Positions 19,652 through 27,720 are shown, numbered from the stretch's first letter. The stretch: DNA of 64,000 nt from Sporosarcina sp. FSL W8-0480 (GCF_037963765.1 NZ_CP150166.1:3185598-3249597), one strand, 5' to 3'. Numbers and translations: made by a program. The notes: generated by a model from the letters alone, not told the origin.

Positions 19652-19698
19652 AAAAAGTAGAGGTGAGAATTGTGGAATTCTCCCTCTACTTTTTTTAG
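19652..19698 (-). terminator. Terminator of the SLH 5'-nucleotidase gene
   Basis: AAAAAGTAGAGG(T)GAGAATT pairs with GGAATTCTCCCTCTACTTTTTTT. Strong stem, A/T runs on both sides. Confidence 0.85.
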
Positions 19699-19701
19699 TA
19701 A

Positions 19702-21921
19702 TTATTTTGCTTTGTAGCCGTTTTGTTGAGTTTCAAGTGAAACGTCGATGATGCGGCCTTCGATTGCTGGTGATAGGTCACCTTTAAGTGTTTTTACGTA
19801 TTCGATGAAGTTTTCATAGTCAACGAATCCTGGTTCTGATACTTTACCTGCCTTGTATGCATTGCCAAGTGCTTCGAAACCGTCACCGCCTTTAGCTGTA
19901 AATGCATTTGTCGCGATGAAGTATGTTTTCGTTTTATCTAATTCGACATATTTATCGCCTTCAAGGATTTGAACGGATTGGACGCGCTCGCCTTTAGCTT
20001 TCGTGCTGTCGTACGTGAACTTCATGCCGGAAATGTGAAGGAATCCGCCGCTTTCTTTTAGACCTTTTCCACCTTCGATTGCGTCAGCTCCTACACTGTG
20101 TTCAAGCGTAGCTAATAGGTCAGCACCGGAAAGCTCTGCGATTGCTAGTGCGTTACCGAATGGCATTACTTTAAGTACGTCGCCCGTTGTGATGTCGCCT
20201 TCTTCAATGGAAGTACGGATACCGCCACCGTTTTGGATAGCGATTGTCGTCTTGTCGTTAATTGACTTCGCTTTCCAAAGCATTGCGTCAGTGATCAAGT
20301 TTCCAAGGTTCGTTTCGTTATGACGTACGCTTGAAATCCCTTCGTTATTGCCGTCGCGATTTCCGTCTAACAATACAGTTGCTTTAGAACCGATTGATTC
20401 TGCTTTGATTTGCTCTACTTTTTCCGTGAATGGTGCCAATACTTCAGCTGCTTTTTTGTCAGCTGCAATTTCTTTAGTATCGATTGTGATCAACTTGCCA
20501 GCATGTGAATAGATTTCGCCTTTCGGGTTGAACTTTACATCCAAAGTTCCAAGTGCCTTGGCATATTCATTTGCTTGTACAATTATTGTTGGTGAATTAC
20601 CGTTAACTACAACTACAGGTTCGCCGATTGAGGAGTGCGTATGACCGCCGACGATGATGTCGATGCCCGCAACCTGTTTCGCAAGTTCCTGGTCATTGTC
20701 CCATACAAGTGAATCATCGAAGCCGATATGCGTTAGTGCAATGATTTTGTTGACGCCTTGAGCTTCAAAGGCTTTTACAGAAGCTTTTGCACGCTCTATA
20801 TAGTTTTCGAATTTAACTTCGCCAGTACTTGAAATAGTTGGAGTTTCTTCAGTTGTTAATCCGAAAACGCCGACTTTTTGACCGTTTACATTGATGACGA
20901 TTCCGTCATAGATATGGCCGTCTTTAGAGTTAGCGGTAACATTTCTTGTTTGAAGTCCATCAAAAAGCTTGTCCTTTGAGAAATCGACGTTTGCTGAAAC
21001 GAACGGGAATTTAGCTGCTTTGATGAATTCCTGAAGTTTCAAATGTCCTTCTTTCGTGCTTCCAAGGTCGAACTCGTGGTTGCCGAATGTCATTGCATCG
21101 AAACCAAGTTGGTTCATCATGGCAACGTCTGCCGCACCATGGAATGCGTTGAAGTAAAGGTCACCGGAGAACGCGTCCCCTGCATGAAGTAATACGTTAT
21201 TTTTATGTTTGCTTCTTAGCTCATTCACGACTGTAGATACATACGGGAAGCCTGACAAGTATGCGTGATGGTCGTTCATATGCATGACCATTAGATCGAT
21301 AAAGCCAAGATTTTCTTGTGCACGATATAGGAATAATGCAATTTCACCGCGTGTTACGTTATCATAGGCACCGAAGTTCGTATCGGATTTTCCTTGTGTG
21401 ATACCGGCTTTTACAAGAGCTTCAACGTATTTTGCAAAGTTTGAGTTGACGTCTTTGAATTGTGTTGATTTTACATTATTATCGACGGAAAGCTTGCCCG
21501 CATTTGCGAGTACTTTCGCCATTTGGTTACGTGTTAATAGTTCGTCAGAGCCAAATTCATCAGCATTCAATCCGTCGATGATTTTAGCCTCGACAAGTGC
21601 GTTTACTGCCCACTTTGAACGTGCTGGAACGTCTTTGAATCCAGCTTCTTTGTAGGTTTTGTTAGGGTCGAATCCTAATGCGTTAGCGATCAGTACTGCT
21701 GCATCAGCACGTTTGACAGAATCCGTTGTACCGAATTGGTCAGGTGTGTACCCTCTTGTGATGGCATGTGTGTATAAGAAGTCTACCGCAGCCTGATAGT
21801 TAGTAGATACATCTTTGAATGTGCTTTCGGCTGCGGAAGCCGATGGGGCTGCCACTGCAACTGCTGCTGCGGCTGCTACAATCGATGTTGCTAAAAACTT
21901 TTTGCTTTGCATTGATTTCAA
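19702..21921 (-). CDS. SLH-anchored 5'-nucleotidase/UshA-family metallophosphatase
   Basis: 739 aa. Signal peptide (1-30), three SLH domains (about 32-200; KRAD, TRNQ, TRGE), a calcineurin-like metallophosphatase domain (about 207-470) with HMNDHHAYL, HAGDAFSG, GNHEFD and GGHTHS metal-binding motifs, and a 5_nucleotid_C domain (about 520-705) with NGGGIR. It hydrolyses extracellular nucleotides or sugar nucleotides, releasing nucleosides and phosphate. Own terminator; upstream lie array A3 and the convergent-side eamA terminator. Substrate cannot be decided from sequence. Confidence 0.93.
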   Translation of the reverse strand: MKSMQSKKFLATSIVAAAAAVAVAAPSASAAESTFKDVSTNYQAAVDFLYTHAITRGYTPDQFGTTDSVKRADAAVLIANALGFDPNKTYKEAGFKDVPARSKWAVNALVEAKIIDGLNADEFGSDELLTRNQMAKVLANAGKLSVDNNVKSTQFKDVNSNFAKYVEALVKAGITQGKSDTNFGAYDNVTRGEIALFLYRAQENLGFIDLMVMHMNDHHAYLSGFPYVSTVVNELRSKHKNNVLLHAGDAFSGDLYFNAFHGAADVAMMNQLGFDAMTFGNHEFDLGSTKEGHLKLQEFIKAAKFPFVSANVDFSKDKLFDGLQTRNVTANSKDGHIYDGIVINVNGQKVGVFGLTTEETPTISSTGEVKFENYIERAKASVKAFEAQGVNKIIALTHIGFDDSLVWDNDQELAKQVAGIDIIVGGHTHSSIGEPVVVVNGNSPTIIVQANEYAKALGTLDVKFNPKGEIYSHAGKLITIDTKEIAADKKAAEVLAPFTEKVEQIKAESIGSKATVLLDGNRDGNNEGISSVRHNETNLGNLITDAMLWKAKSINDKTTIAIQNGGGIRTSIEEGDITTGDVLKVMPFGNALAIAELSGADLLATLEHSVGADAIEGGKGLKESGGFLHISGMKFTYDSTKAKGERVQSVQILEGDKYVELDKTKTYFIATNAFTAKGGDGFEALGNAYKAGKVSEPGFVDYENFIEYVKTLKGDLSPAIEGRIIDVSLETQQNGYKAK

Positions 21922-22038
21922 ATCATTTCCCCCTCTTTCGAAGTAGTAGTAAGTTTCAAAACTATTCTACCACTGAATGTGGTGTAACTCTATGGAAAAC
22001 GGAAGATTGATTGTTGTGATTTTGTAAAGCGGTGGGGC

Positions 22039-22155
22039 GGATATGCGTGAATTTGTGGATTTATGCTTATTTCGGGGAGTTTATGCTTGTTTTAGGGGAT
22101 TTATGCGTGTCTGGCAGAGTTTATGCTTGTTTCATGGGATTTATGCGTGAATAGG
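22039..22155 (+). repeat. Family A tandem array A3 (6 units x 20 bp)
   Basis: Cores at exact 20-bp steps (ATATGCGTGA, then TTATGCTTAT/TTATGCTTGT and TTATGCGTGT types). It ends against the eamA terminator. Confidence 0.88.
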
Positions 22156-22157
22156 AA

Positions 22158-22183
22158 AAGCCGTCGTTAGTGCGACGGCTTGG
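22158..22183 (-). terminator. Terminator overlapping the eamA stop codon
   Basis: AAGCCGTCG and CGACGGCTT form a 9-bp stem with a 6-nt loop. The TAA stop of the transporter (22167-22169) lies in the loop/stem junction. Confidence 0.7.
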
Positions 22184-23081
22184 GAGTTGCTTTTCTTTTT
22201 TTATATAGTTCTTCGGCAGCTCCAGACCCTAAGATAACGCCTATTATGATGAGTAGGAAGCCGAATAGGTGCCGGCCTGTTATGATTTCATCTAAGAAAA
22301 GGGCTGAGCCTGTCAGGGCGAAAAGCGTGCTTAAGTTCATGAAGATCGCGGCCTTGGCTGGTCCAAGCTGCGCGATTGAGTAGTTGTAGAGCATGTGTCC
22401 GACGGCTGTGCTTAGGATTGCGCTTGTTGCGAATATTACCCAGAAGCTTGTCGGAACGGTTGTGAATTTGATCAGTTCACCGGGTTCTTGGATGAAGCTG
22501 ATGACGAACAGTAGTAGGCTACCTATTATAAGCATGTACGCGGTGAGTACCCGTGGGTCAAGTGTTCTTGCCGCCTTCGCGATTACCAAAAACGAAAGGA
22601 CTTGTGTAAGGATGGCTAAGAAGATGAATGCGTCACCTAATTGGAGGCCGGCTATTGCTTCGCCTCCTGCAAGGACGACGGATCCGATTCCGACGAAACC
22701 GACTGCTGCGCCGATCCATTGGATTTTGGTCGGGTAATTGCGCAGGATGAGTGCTGTGCATATTGCCGTTAGGACTGGACCGGTTCCAAGGATAAGGCTG
22801 GCGTTTGTACCGGACGTGCGGTAAAGTCCCATGGTTAGAAAATAGTGATGGCAGACGACGTTAAGGATTGCTCCGCCCACTATATATATCCATTCTTTTT
22901 TTGTTGGCAGCCGAACGATTTTGAGGGCTGCGAGGATGATGAAGACGGTTATTCCGGCAGTGAGGACACGGAGTGCGGTCATCGTGACGGGGTTCATGAA
23001 GGTGAGAAGGTATTTGAGCATTGGGAGGTTGAGTCCCCAGAGTAGCATGGTGATTGTGAGGTAGGTATATAGTTTCCACAT
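22167..23081 (-). CDS. EamA/DMT-family transporter
   Basis: 304 aa with ten predicted membrane helices in two homologous EamA halves (about 5-140 and 155-290), the usual length. Start MWKLYTYLTITMLLWGLN carries the family WGLN motif. Drug/metabolite transporters of this type export amino acids or metabolites; the substrate is unknown. Stand-alone gene bounded by arrays A3 (downstream) and A4 (upstream). Confidence 0.88.
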   Translation of the reverse strand: MWKLYTYLTITMLLWGLNLPMLKYLLTFMNPVTMTALRVLTAGITVFIILAALKIVRLPTKKEWIYIVGGAILNVVCHHYFLTMGLYRTSGTNASLILGTGPVLTAICTALILRNYPTKIQWIGAAVGFVGIGSVVLAGGEAIAGLQLGDAFIFLAILTQVLSFLVIAKAARTLDPRVLTAYMLIIGSLLLFVISFIQEPGELIKFTTVPTSFWVIFATSAILSTAVGHMLYNYSIAQLGPAKAAIFMNLSTLFALTGSALFLDEIITGRHLFGFLLIIIGVILGSGAAEELYKKRKATPKPSH

Positions 23082-23161
23082 GGTGTGATGGCCTTCTTTC
23101 TGAGTGAGTAGATGATAGAGAATAGTTTAGCATAATGGGATGGGGATTTGCGGGTTTGTGA

Positions 23162-23280
23162 GGATTTATGCGTGATTGGCGGAGGTTATGCGTGATTTCA
23201 AGGGTTTATGCTTGTTTGGCGGAGGTTATGCGTGAGTGCGGGAGTTTATGAGTTTTTGGCTGAAGTTACGCTCGATTATC
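23162..23280 (+). repeat. Family A tandem array A4 (about 6 units x 20 bp)
   Basis: TTTATGCGTGA, GTTATGCGTGA and TTTATGCTTG cores at 20-bp spacing. The last unit (GTTACGCTCGA) is degenerate. It lies upstream of the eamA start. Confidence 0.85.
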
Positions 23281-23333
23281 AGAGATTTCAGTGATTTTAA
23301 CTCTTAATAGATTGTGTTTAATGGGAATATTAG

Positions 23334-23363
23334 TTCGCATTCAATAATAAGGAATGATAGAAT
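23334..23363 (+). promoter_or_regulatory. Possible sigma-A promoter of the toxin mRNA
   Basis: TTCGCA (23334) and TAGAAT (23358) are separated by 18 bp, about 60 bp before the toxin start. Moderate match only. Confidence 0.4.
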
Positions 23364-23424
23364 AGAAGGTGCAGCTTCATAAGCGGATGAGCGGTTGGCA
23401 CTCCCTTGGAAAGGGGGTGTTTAT

Positions 23425-23535
23425 ATGGTGACATACGAAGCAATTAATATACTGATTCAATTCGGTATTTTACATGCACTTTGGGCGGCAGTCCTAGTTG
23501 CAATAATTGTGTTATGTGCCAATAGAAAAAAGTAA
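23425..23535 (+). CDS. Putative holin-like toxin (TxpA/BsrG type I toxin family)
   Basis: A 36-aa hydrophobic peptide, MVTYEAINILIQFG followed by one membrane helix and a basic NRKK tail. The [T/S]YEA-I-LIQFG N-terminus and single-helix-plus-lysine-tail layout match the Bacillus TxpA/BsrG family, small membrane toxins held off by antisense RNA. AAGGGGGTG lies 7 nt before the ATG, the strong site usual for these genes. A hairpin at the stop reads in both directions, and a second + strand terminator lies 90 bp on, the arrangement expected when an antisense RNA overlaps the mRNA 3' end. Chromosomal context: an accessory stretch between arrays. Confidence 0.75.
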   Translation: MVTYEAINILIQFGILHALWAAVLVAIIVLCANRKK

Positions 23536-23574
23536 CCCTCATTCCGCCTGAACAGTGTGATGGGGTTACTTTTT
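23531..23574. terminator. Bidirectional terminator at the toxin stop
   Basis: AGTAACCC-TCA pairs with TG-TGGGGTTACT, and T-runs follow on both strands (CTTTTT on plus, CTTTTTTC on minus). It could end both the toxin mRNA and an antisense RNA. Confidence 0.75.
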
Positions 23575-23622
23575 CACCTGCACAACTGTCAACCGCACTT
23601 CTTGCGGATGTTAGCTGCGATT

Positions 23623-23653
23623 GACTGAGCGTTCATAGCGCTCGGTCTTTTTT
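23623..23653 (+). terminator. Second terminator downstream of the toxin gene
   Basis: GACTGAGCG pairs with CGCTCGGTC around 7 nt, followed by TTTTTT on the plus strand. Confidence 0.8.
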
Positions 23654-23739
23654 AGTATATGTTTATTGTAGCATTTGTATAAGATAATTTCACTTTTTTG
23701 ATATCACGGGCATTGTTTTGTGTAGCCCCGTTGCGTGGA

Positions 23740-23965
23740 TGGTGGCGGTTAACTGGCGTTTGTCAAAGCCTTTCCTCGGTAGCGGAGCGAGGGCGGTTTT
23801 CCCGAGTGAGCATAAGGAGCGGAAAGGAATTGACAAACTGGATGCACCAGGACCCTCTTGGCTTGGAACAAACACCGTTTGTTCCTGCCTACCGGCGAGG
23901 GATATGCGGGTGCAGGGGGATCATCCCCCTGCTGGGTCTGGGCAAAGCCAAGGGACTGAATGAAT
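23740..23965. other. Dense run of inverted repeats, possible structured RNA or relic element
   Basis: Four nested or adjacent dyads: TTTGTCAA-GCCTTTCC (23759-23775) with GGAAAGG-TTGACAAA (23821-23837); CCCT-TTGGCTT (from 23853) with AAGCCAAGGG (to 23954); GGAACAAAC/GTTTGTTCC (23865-23885, perfect, 3-nt loop); GCAGGGGGAT/ATCCCCCTGC (23912-23932, near perfect). It is much more GC-rich than its surroundings. Short open frames here have no ribosome binding site. Identity unknown: a structured RNA, a MITE-like element and a relic are all possible. Confidence 0.5.
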
Positions 23966-23973
23966 GATTGTAT

Positions 23974-24045
23974 TGTTGTCGCGGAGAACTTATTTGTGAA
24001 TTCTCATATTTGGTCGCGCTAAATGCTTTTGACAAATTAGGGGTT
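23974..24045 (+). repeat. Dispersed CCGCGG/TTCGCGC element, copy 3
   Basis: GTCGCGGAG is followed by GGTCGCGCTAAATGC, TTTTGACA and TTAGGGGTT. It sits directly before array A5. Confidence 0.55.
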
Positions 24046-24054
24046 GTTTGAAGG

Positions 24055-24252
24055 TGTTATGCGTGATTCGGGTATTTATGCGTGGCTGGCTGAGTTTATG
24101 CGTGAAAAGTGGCGGTTATGCGTGAGTACGGGGATTTATGCTTGTTTGGCGGAGGTTATGCGTGAGTTCCGGGATTTATGCTTGTTTGGCGGAAGTTATG
24201 CGTGTGTTCCGGGATTTATGCTTGATTAAAAGAGTTTATGCGTTTTTGGGAT
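24055..24252 (+). repeat. Family A tandem array A5 (10 units, 19-20 bp)
   Basis: In the later part, GTTATGCGTGAGT...GGGA units alternate with TTTATGCTTGTTTGGCGGAG units, a 40-bp higher-order period. It ends at the panF terminator. Confidence 0.9.
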
Positions 24253-24253
24253 G

Positions 24254-24290
24254 GAAAAGCGGACTCTCCGGTGTGGGGGTCCGCTTTTTA
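24254..24290 (-). terminator. Terminator of yhdT-panF
   Basis: AAAAGCGGACTCTCC and GGGGGTCCGCTTTTT form a strong stem; A/T runs on both sides allow bidirectional action. Confidence 0.85.
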
Positions 24291-24293
24291 TTG

Positions 24294-25739
24294 TTAAAAT
24301 TGGAAGGCTTTTCGCTGGATGGCGAGGGAGCCGATGATGTAGGCGAGCAGGGACAGGACGACGGGGATCGTGACTGTGTGGACGCCTAATAGGTTGCCGT
24401 ATGCGTTGTTGTAGAAATGGATTGCGATGTAGCTCACTATTCCGGTGATCATGCTGAGTATTGCGCCGTATTTGTTGCCGTACTTCCAGTAGAGGCCTAA
24501 GACGACTGGCCAGATGAATGCGGCTTCGAGTCCTCCGAATGCGAATAGGTTCAGGAAGATGAGCAGGTCGGGCGGCTGGATAGCTAGTAGGAATACGATG
24601 ATGCCTAAGATTCCGGTGACGCCGAAGCTAATTTGTTTGACCCGTCTTTCTGTCGCTTCAGGTTTGATGAAGTTCAAGTAGACGTCTTTGACGATTGCCG
24701 AGCTGACTAATAATAGTAGAGAGTCGACGGTCGACATGATGGCTGCCATTGGTGCCGCGAGGACGATGCCTGCGAGCCATGGGGGCAATACTTCGAGCGC
24801 GATTAATGGAATGACTTTATCCCCTACGTCGATGCCTGGCAAGATCGGTCTGGCGAAAACGCCGATTAGGTGCATGTTGAGCATGATGAAACCGGTGACG
24901 ATTGTGCCGATTACGAGTGCCCGATGCATGGCCCGAGAGCTCTTGTAGCTCATTGCGCGTACTGCCATTTGTGGAAGGCCGACGACTCCGACTCCGACAA
25001 GTATCCAGAAGGAGGATACGTAGGCTGCAGTCAGTGTTCCGTCTGCCCCGAATGGCGTGACGAGTCTTGGGTTTTCATTCAATAAATCCTGCATGATCGC
25101 TGGCACCCCACCCCCCGCGATGATGACGCCTATGAGCAGGACGAGCGTGCCGACGACCATAATTGCGCCTTGGACGGCGTCGGTAAGAGCGACTGCGCGA
25201 AATCCGCCGATTGTCACGTAGACGAGGACGGAAATTGCGAAAATGAAAAGCGCTGAAGTGTACTCGAGTCCAGTGAGCGATTCAATGAGCCGCCCGCCGC
25301 CGACCCATTGTGCGGTCATGGCGGAGAAAAGGAAAATGATAATGGCGATGGCTGATAATATCGCGACTGCCGGACTGTTGTAGCGTGCTTTCAGGAAATC
25401 AATCATCGTGACGGCATTGTATTTCCGGCCAAGGATGGCGAATTTTTTCCCTAATATGAGCAGGACGAAATAGCCCGTTACGACTTGGGTCATGGCTAAC
25501 AGAATCCAGCCGAAACCGACAGTGTATGCAGTTCCGGGACCTCCAAGGAAGCTGGATGCGCTTCCATATGTGGCGACCATTGTCATGGCGAGGACGAACC
25601 CGCCTAATTCTCGCCCACCAAGGAAGTATTCTTGGAGGAACCCGCCGCTTGAACTCATTTGTTTCGATGCGACGAAACCGACGACGAAGATTGCAACCAA
25701 GAAAATGACGAGCGGGATGATGACTTGGATGTTCATCAT
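24294..25739 (-). CDS. panF: Sodium/pantothenate symporter
   Basis: 481 aa, 13 predicted helices of the sodium:solute symporter (SSS) family. Motifs include FLGGRELGGFVLAMT, ATYGSASSFLGGPGTAY and the GGFRAVALTDAVQG signature. An upstream YhdT-family partner makes PanF the likely identity (yhdT-panF is a conserved pair); it imports pantothenate for coenzyme A. Start: ATG 25739 with AAGGAGG 10 nt upstream, overlapping the yhdT stop as ATGA. A longer in-frame reading adds 32 His/Arg-rich residues inside yhdT and is rejected. Terminator at 24254. Confidence 0.9.
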   Translation of the reverse strand: MMNIQVIIPLVIFLVAIFVVGFVASKQMSSSGGFLQEYFLGGRELGGFVLAMTMVATYGSASSFLGGPGTAYTVGFGWILLAMTQVVTGYFVLLILGKKFAILGRKYNAVTMIDFLKARYNSPAVAILSAIAIIIFLFSAMTAQWVGGGRLIESLTGLEYTSALFIFAISVLVYVTIGGFRAVALTDAVQGAIMVVGTLVLLIGVIIAGGGVPAIMQDLLNENPRLVTPFGADGTLTAAYVSSFWILVGVGVVGLPQMAVRAMSYKSSRAMHRALVIGTIVTGFIMLNMHLIGVFARPILPGIDVGDKVIPLIALEVLPPWLAGIVLAAPMAAIMSTVDSLLLLVSSAIVKDVYLNFIKPEATERRVKQISFGVTGILGIIVFLLAIQPPDLLIFLNLFAFGGLEAAFIWPVVLGLYWKYGNKYGAILSMITGIVSYIAIHFYNNAYGNLLGVHTVTIPVVLSLLAYIIGSLAIQRKAFQF

Positions 25740-26059
25740 TTTGGTGATTCCTCCTTTGGTGTATCGACGTATGGATCCGCTTCGAGCGGGACTTCTTTTA
25801 GGACAAATTTCGTGATGATGATGACGAGCACGCACATCAGGATGAAACCGATGACGCAGCTATAGAAAAACCAGTCGGGTAAGCCAAGGATGTATGTATA
25901 TTCTTCAGGTGGGCGGGATCCTAACCCGTAGGCGAAGCCGTACCACCAGATGAAGTTGAAGATTGCGAGTGCGACGCCGATTAGGGCTTCTTTATGTGCG
26001 ATTTTGAATCGCGGATCGGGTTTGTATCCGTCAGTTGGAGCTTGTTTGTTGGCGGACAT
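25736..26059 (-). CDS. yhdT: YhdT-family membrane protein (DUF997)
   Basis: 107 aa with two membrane helices (about 28-47 and 67-88). FNFIWWYGFAYGLG and LPDWFFYSC are family-typical. Always found just before panF in many bacteria; precise role unknown, probably an accessory subunit of the symporter (inference). Start MSANKQAPTDG follows AAAGGAG at good spacing. Stop overlaps the panF start. Confidence 0.9.
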   Translation of the reverse strand: MSANKQAPTDGYKPDPRFKIAHKEALIGVALAIFNFIWWYGFAYGLGSRPPEEYTYILGLPDWFFYSCVIGFILMCVLVIIITKFVLKEVPLEADPYVDTPKEESPK

Positions 26060-26167
26060 TATTTGGTCTCCTTTCTTTTAGTGATCTTGAGGTTGATTAT
26101 ACAGGAATTTCTTGTTTTTGGGAGGGGGAATTAGAGATTTGGAGATTGAGGGAGAGGAGAGATTTGG

Positions 26168-26403
26168 GCGTTATGCGTGATTGTGGGGATTTATGCTGGT
26201 TTGCGGGGGGATATGCTTGGATAGCGGGATTTATGCTGGTTTGCGGGCGGATATGCGTGGATAGCGGAATTTATGCTGGTTTGCGGGCGTTTATGCGTGG
26301 ATAGCGGGATTTATGCTGGTTTGCGGGCGGATATGCGTGGATAGCGGGATTTATGCTGGTTTGCGGACGTTTATGCGTGAGTTATAGGAATTATGCTTAT
26401 TTA
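26168..26403 (+). repeat. Family A tandem array A6 (12 units x 20 bp, homogenised 40-bp dimers)
   Basis: TTTATGCTGGTTTGCGGGCG alternates with GATATGCGTGGATAGCGGGA, nearly identical over about 200 bp. This is the most homogeneous family A array and looks recently expanded by 40-bp steps. It ends at the CAP gene terminator. Confidence 0.92.
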
Positions 26404-26407
26404 ATTT

Positions 26408-26441
26408 GAAAACCCGTGAATTTTGGGGTTCACGGGTTGTT
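26408..26441 (-). terminator. Terminator of the SLH-CAP gene
   Basis: AACCCGTGAA and TTCACGGGTT form a 10-bp stem with an 8-nt loop. T-run moderate on the minus strand. Confidence 0.7.
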
Positions 26442-26448
26442 TGCTTGC

Positions 26449-27519
26449 TTATTTTTTTGAGAAGATGTGTACCCAGTAGGTCGTGCCGTTGTTAGATGTT
26501 GCGTAGCCGGAGCCGATGTTTGTGAAATTCGTGTTCATCATGTTTCGATAGTGGCCAGGTGAATTAATCCATCCATTGACTGCTTGTTCTGGTGTTCGTT
26601 GGCCCATTGCGATGTTCTCACCGTATGCGGTCCATGTGTAATTGAATGTGGCAAGCATGTTCCCGACTGATCCATATGTTGGGGATGTGTGGTCGAAGTA
26701 GCCGTTTTTCGCCATGTCTTCAGCTTTGATTTGCGCGATTTTGGTTAGATCAAGGTCATGTGAAAGTTGATTGACCCCTTTGGATTGACGCTCTTTATTG
26801 ACCAGATTGATTGTTTCAACTGCGTTTTGCTTTACATCAATTATTTCTGGCAGAGGCGTTGGCTTTGATTTATCCACATACATTTTTCGTTTTGTATCGT
26901 ACGTTATTGTACCTACTTCCCGTTTTTCATCAAATTCGAGTGCACGGCCGATGAACGCCGAGAGTTGGGCACGGGTTACTGAGGCATGAGGGTCAAATTT
27001 GGATGCTGTCACCCCTTGTGAAATCTCTGTTTCCGCGAGTGTAATGATGTAGCCATGCCAATAATCTCTTGGTACATCGATGAATTGAGCCATATGGTTA
27101 TCGTCGACGATAAGCTTGAAGCCTTCAACTATGATTTTGGCCATTTGAGCGCGTGTGAGTGGAGCGTTTGGATTGAATTTGGTTGAGTTCGCGATTATTC
27201 CCTTTTCGGCGAGCGCTTCGATTTCATTGTATGCAAAATGTGTTGGTGGGACGTCTGTGAAGTTAGATGAAAAGTTCTCGGAAGGCGATAATTTCAGTGC
27301 TTTCCCGATGATCTTGGCAGCTTGACCGCGTGTCACAGGTTGTCCAGGTTTGAAGGTGCCATCGTTGTAACCGCTGATGATGTCTTTTGAGTGGAGTTCC
27401 TCGATTTGTGGGTAGGCCCAATAGTTTGGAGTGACGTCTTTGAATGTAGCAGCAGATGCTGAGTTAGATGCACTGACCAATAGAATTGAAACAAGTACGG
27501 TTGATAGCCATTTCTTCAT
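26449..27519 (-). CDS. SLH-anchored CAP/SCP-domain protein
   Basis: 356 aa. Signal peptide (1-23), three SLH domains (about 24-195; TRGQ, TRAQ, TRAQ), a charged linker (about 200-230) and a CAP (cysteine-rich secretory/PR-1) domain (about 234-356) with the conserved HDLDLTKIAQIKAEDMA, FDHTSP, GENIAMG and GHYRNMM blocks. Bacterial CAP proteins such as YkwD are secreted; their biochemical role is not settled. Own terminator; arrays A6 (downstream) and A7 (upstream) flank it. Confidence 0.92.
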   Translation of the reverse strand: MKKWLSTVLVSILLVSASNSASAATFKDVTPNYWAYPQIEELHSKDIISGYNDGTFKPGQPVTRGQAAKIIGKALKLSPSENFSSNFTDVPPTHFAYNEIEALAEKGIIANSTKFNPNAPLTRAQMAKIIVEGFKLIVDDNHMAQFIDVPRDYWHGYIITLAETEISQGVTASKFDPHASVTRAQLSAFIGRALEFDEKREVGTITYDTKRKMYVDKSKPTPLPEIIDVKQNAVETINLVNKERQSKGVNQLSHDLDLTKIAQIKAEDMAKNGYFDHTSPTYGSVGNMLATFNYTWTAYGENIAMGQRTPEQAVNGWINSPGHYRNMMNTNFTNIGSGYATSNNGTTYWVHIFSKK

Positions 27520-27589
27520 CTAATAACCTCCTCTTTTATGTGTCTACCATTTTAGTAGATTCGGAGATGAAGAGCAAAAGAAATGGGAA

Positions 27590-27680
27590 TTTGCGTTTAT
27601 GCGTTTCTGCACGGATTTATGGACTTTCGTGGGCAGATATGCGCTTTTGCGGGTGTTTATGGACTTTTGGAGATTAGGTT
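27590..27680 (+). repeat. Family A tandem array A7 (4 units x 20 bp)
   Basis: TTTATGCGTTTCTGC, TTTATGGACTTTCG, GATATGCGCTTTTGC, TTTATGGACTTTTGG: four 20-bp units with 40-bp alternation, between the CAP gene start and the acetyltransferase terminator. Confidence 0.8.
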
Positions 27681-27689
27681 TGTTGGCAT

Positions 27690-27720
27690 GATAAAACGCT
27701 CCGTGTGGGAGCGTTTTAGG
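27690..27720 (-). terminator. Terminator of the GNAT gene
   Basis: AAAACGCTCC-GTGT-GGGAGCGTTTT, an 11-bp stem with tetraloop; it overlaps the stop codon region. Confidence 0.85.

Larger units (their letters stand above)
23531..23660 (-). ncRNA. Probable antisense antitoxin RNA (RatA/SR4-like role)
   Basis: A minus-strand promoter candidate (-10 TACAAT at 23665-23670, -35 GTGAAA at 23688-23693, 17-bp spacer) would start a transcript near 23658. It would run to the bidirectional hairpin at 23531, about 125 nt, and overlap the 3' end of a toxin mRNA that reads to 23653. This is inferred from the known arrangement of txpA/ratA and bsrG/SR4; no expression evidence. Confidence 0.45.

Noticed and set aside
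23690..23967. Short ORFs of 60-90 codons in the structured region
   Set aside because: Three overlapping frames on both strands, no ribosome binding site, and a composition explained by GC-rich dyads.
24055..24252. CRISPR array
   Set aside because: Conserved cores are only about 10-12 bp, spacers about 9 bp and themselves partly repeated, and no cas gene is present.
25740..25835. 32-residue N-terminal extension of PanF
   Set aside because: The extension overlaps yhdT and lacks a ribosome binding site; the ATG at 25739 has AAGGAGG at correct spacing.
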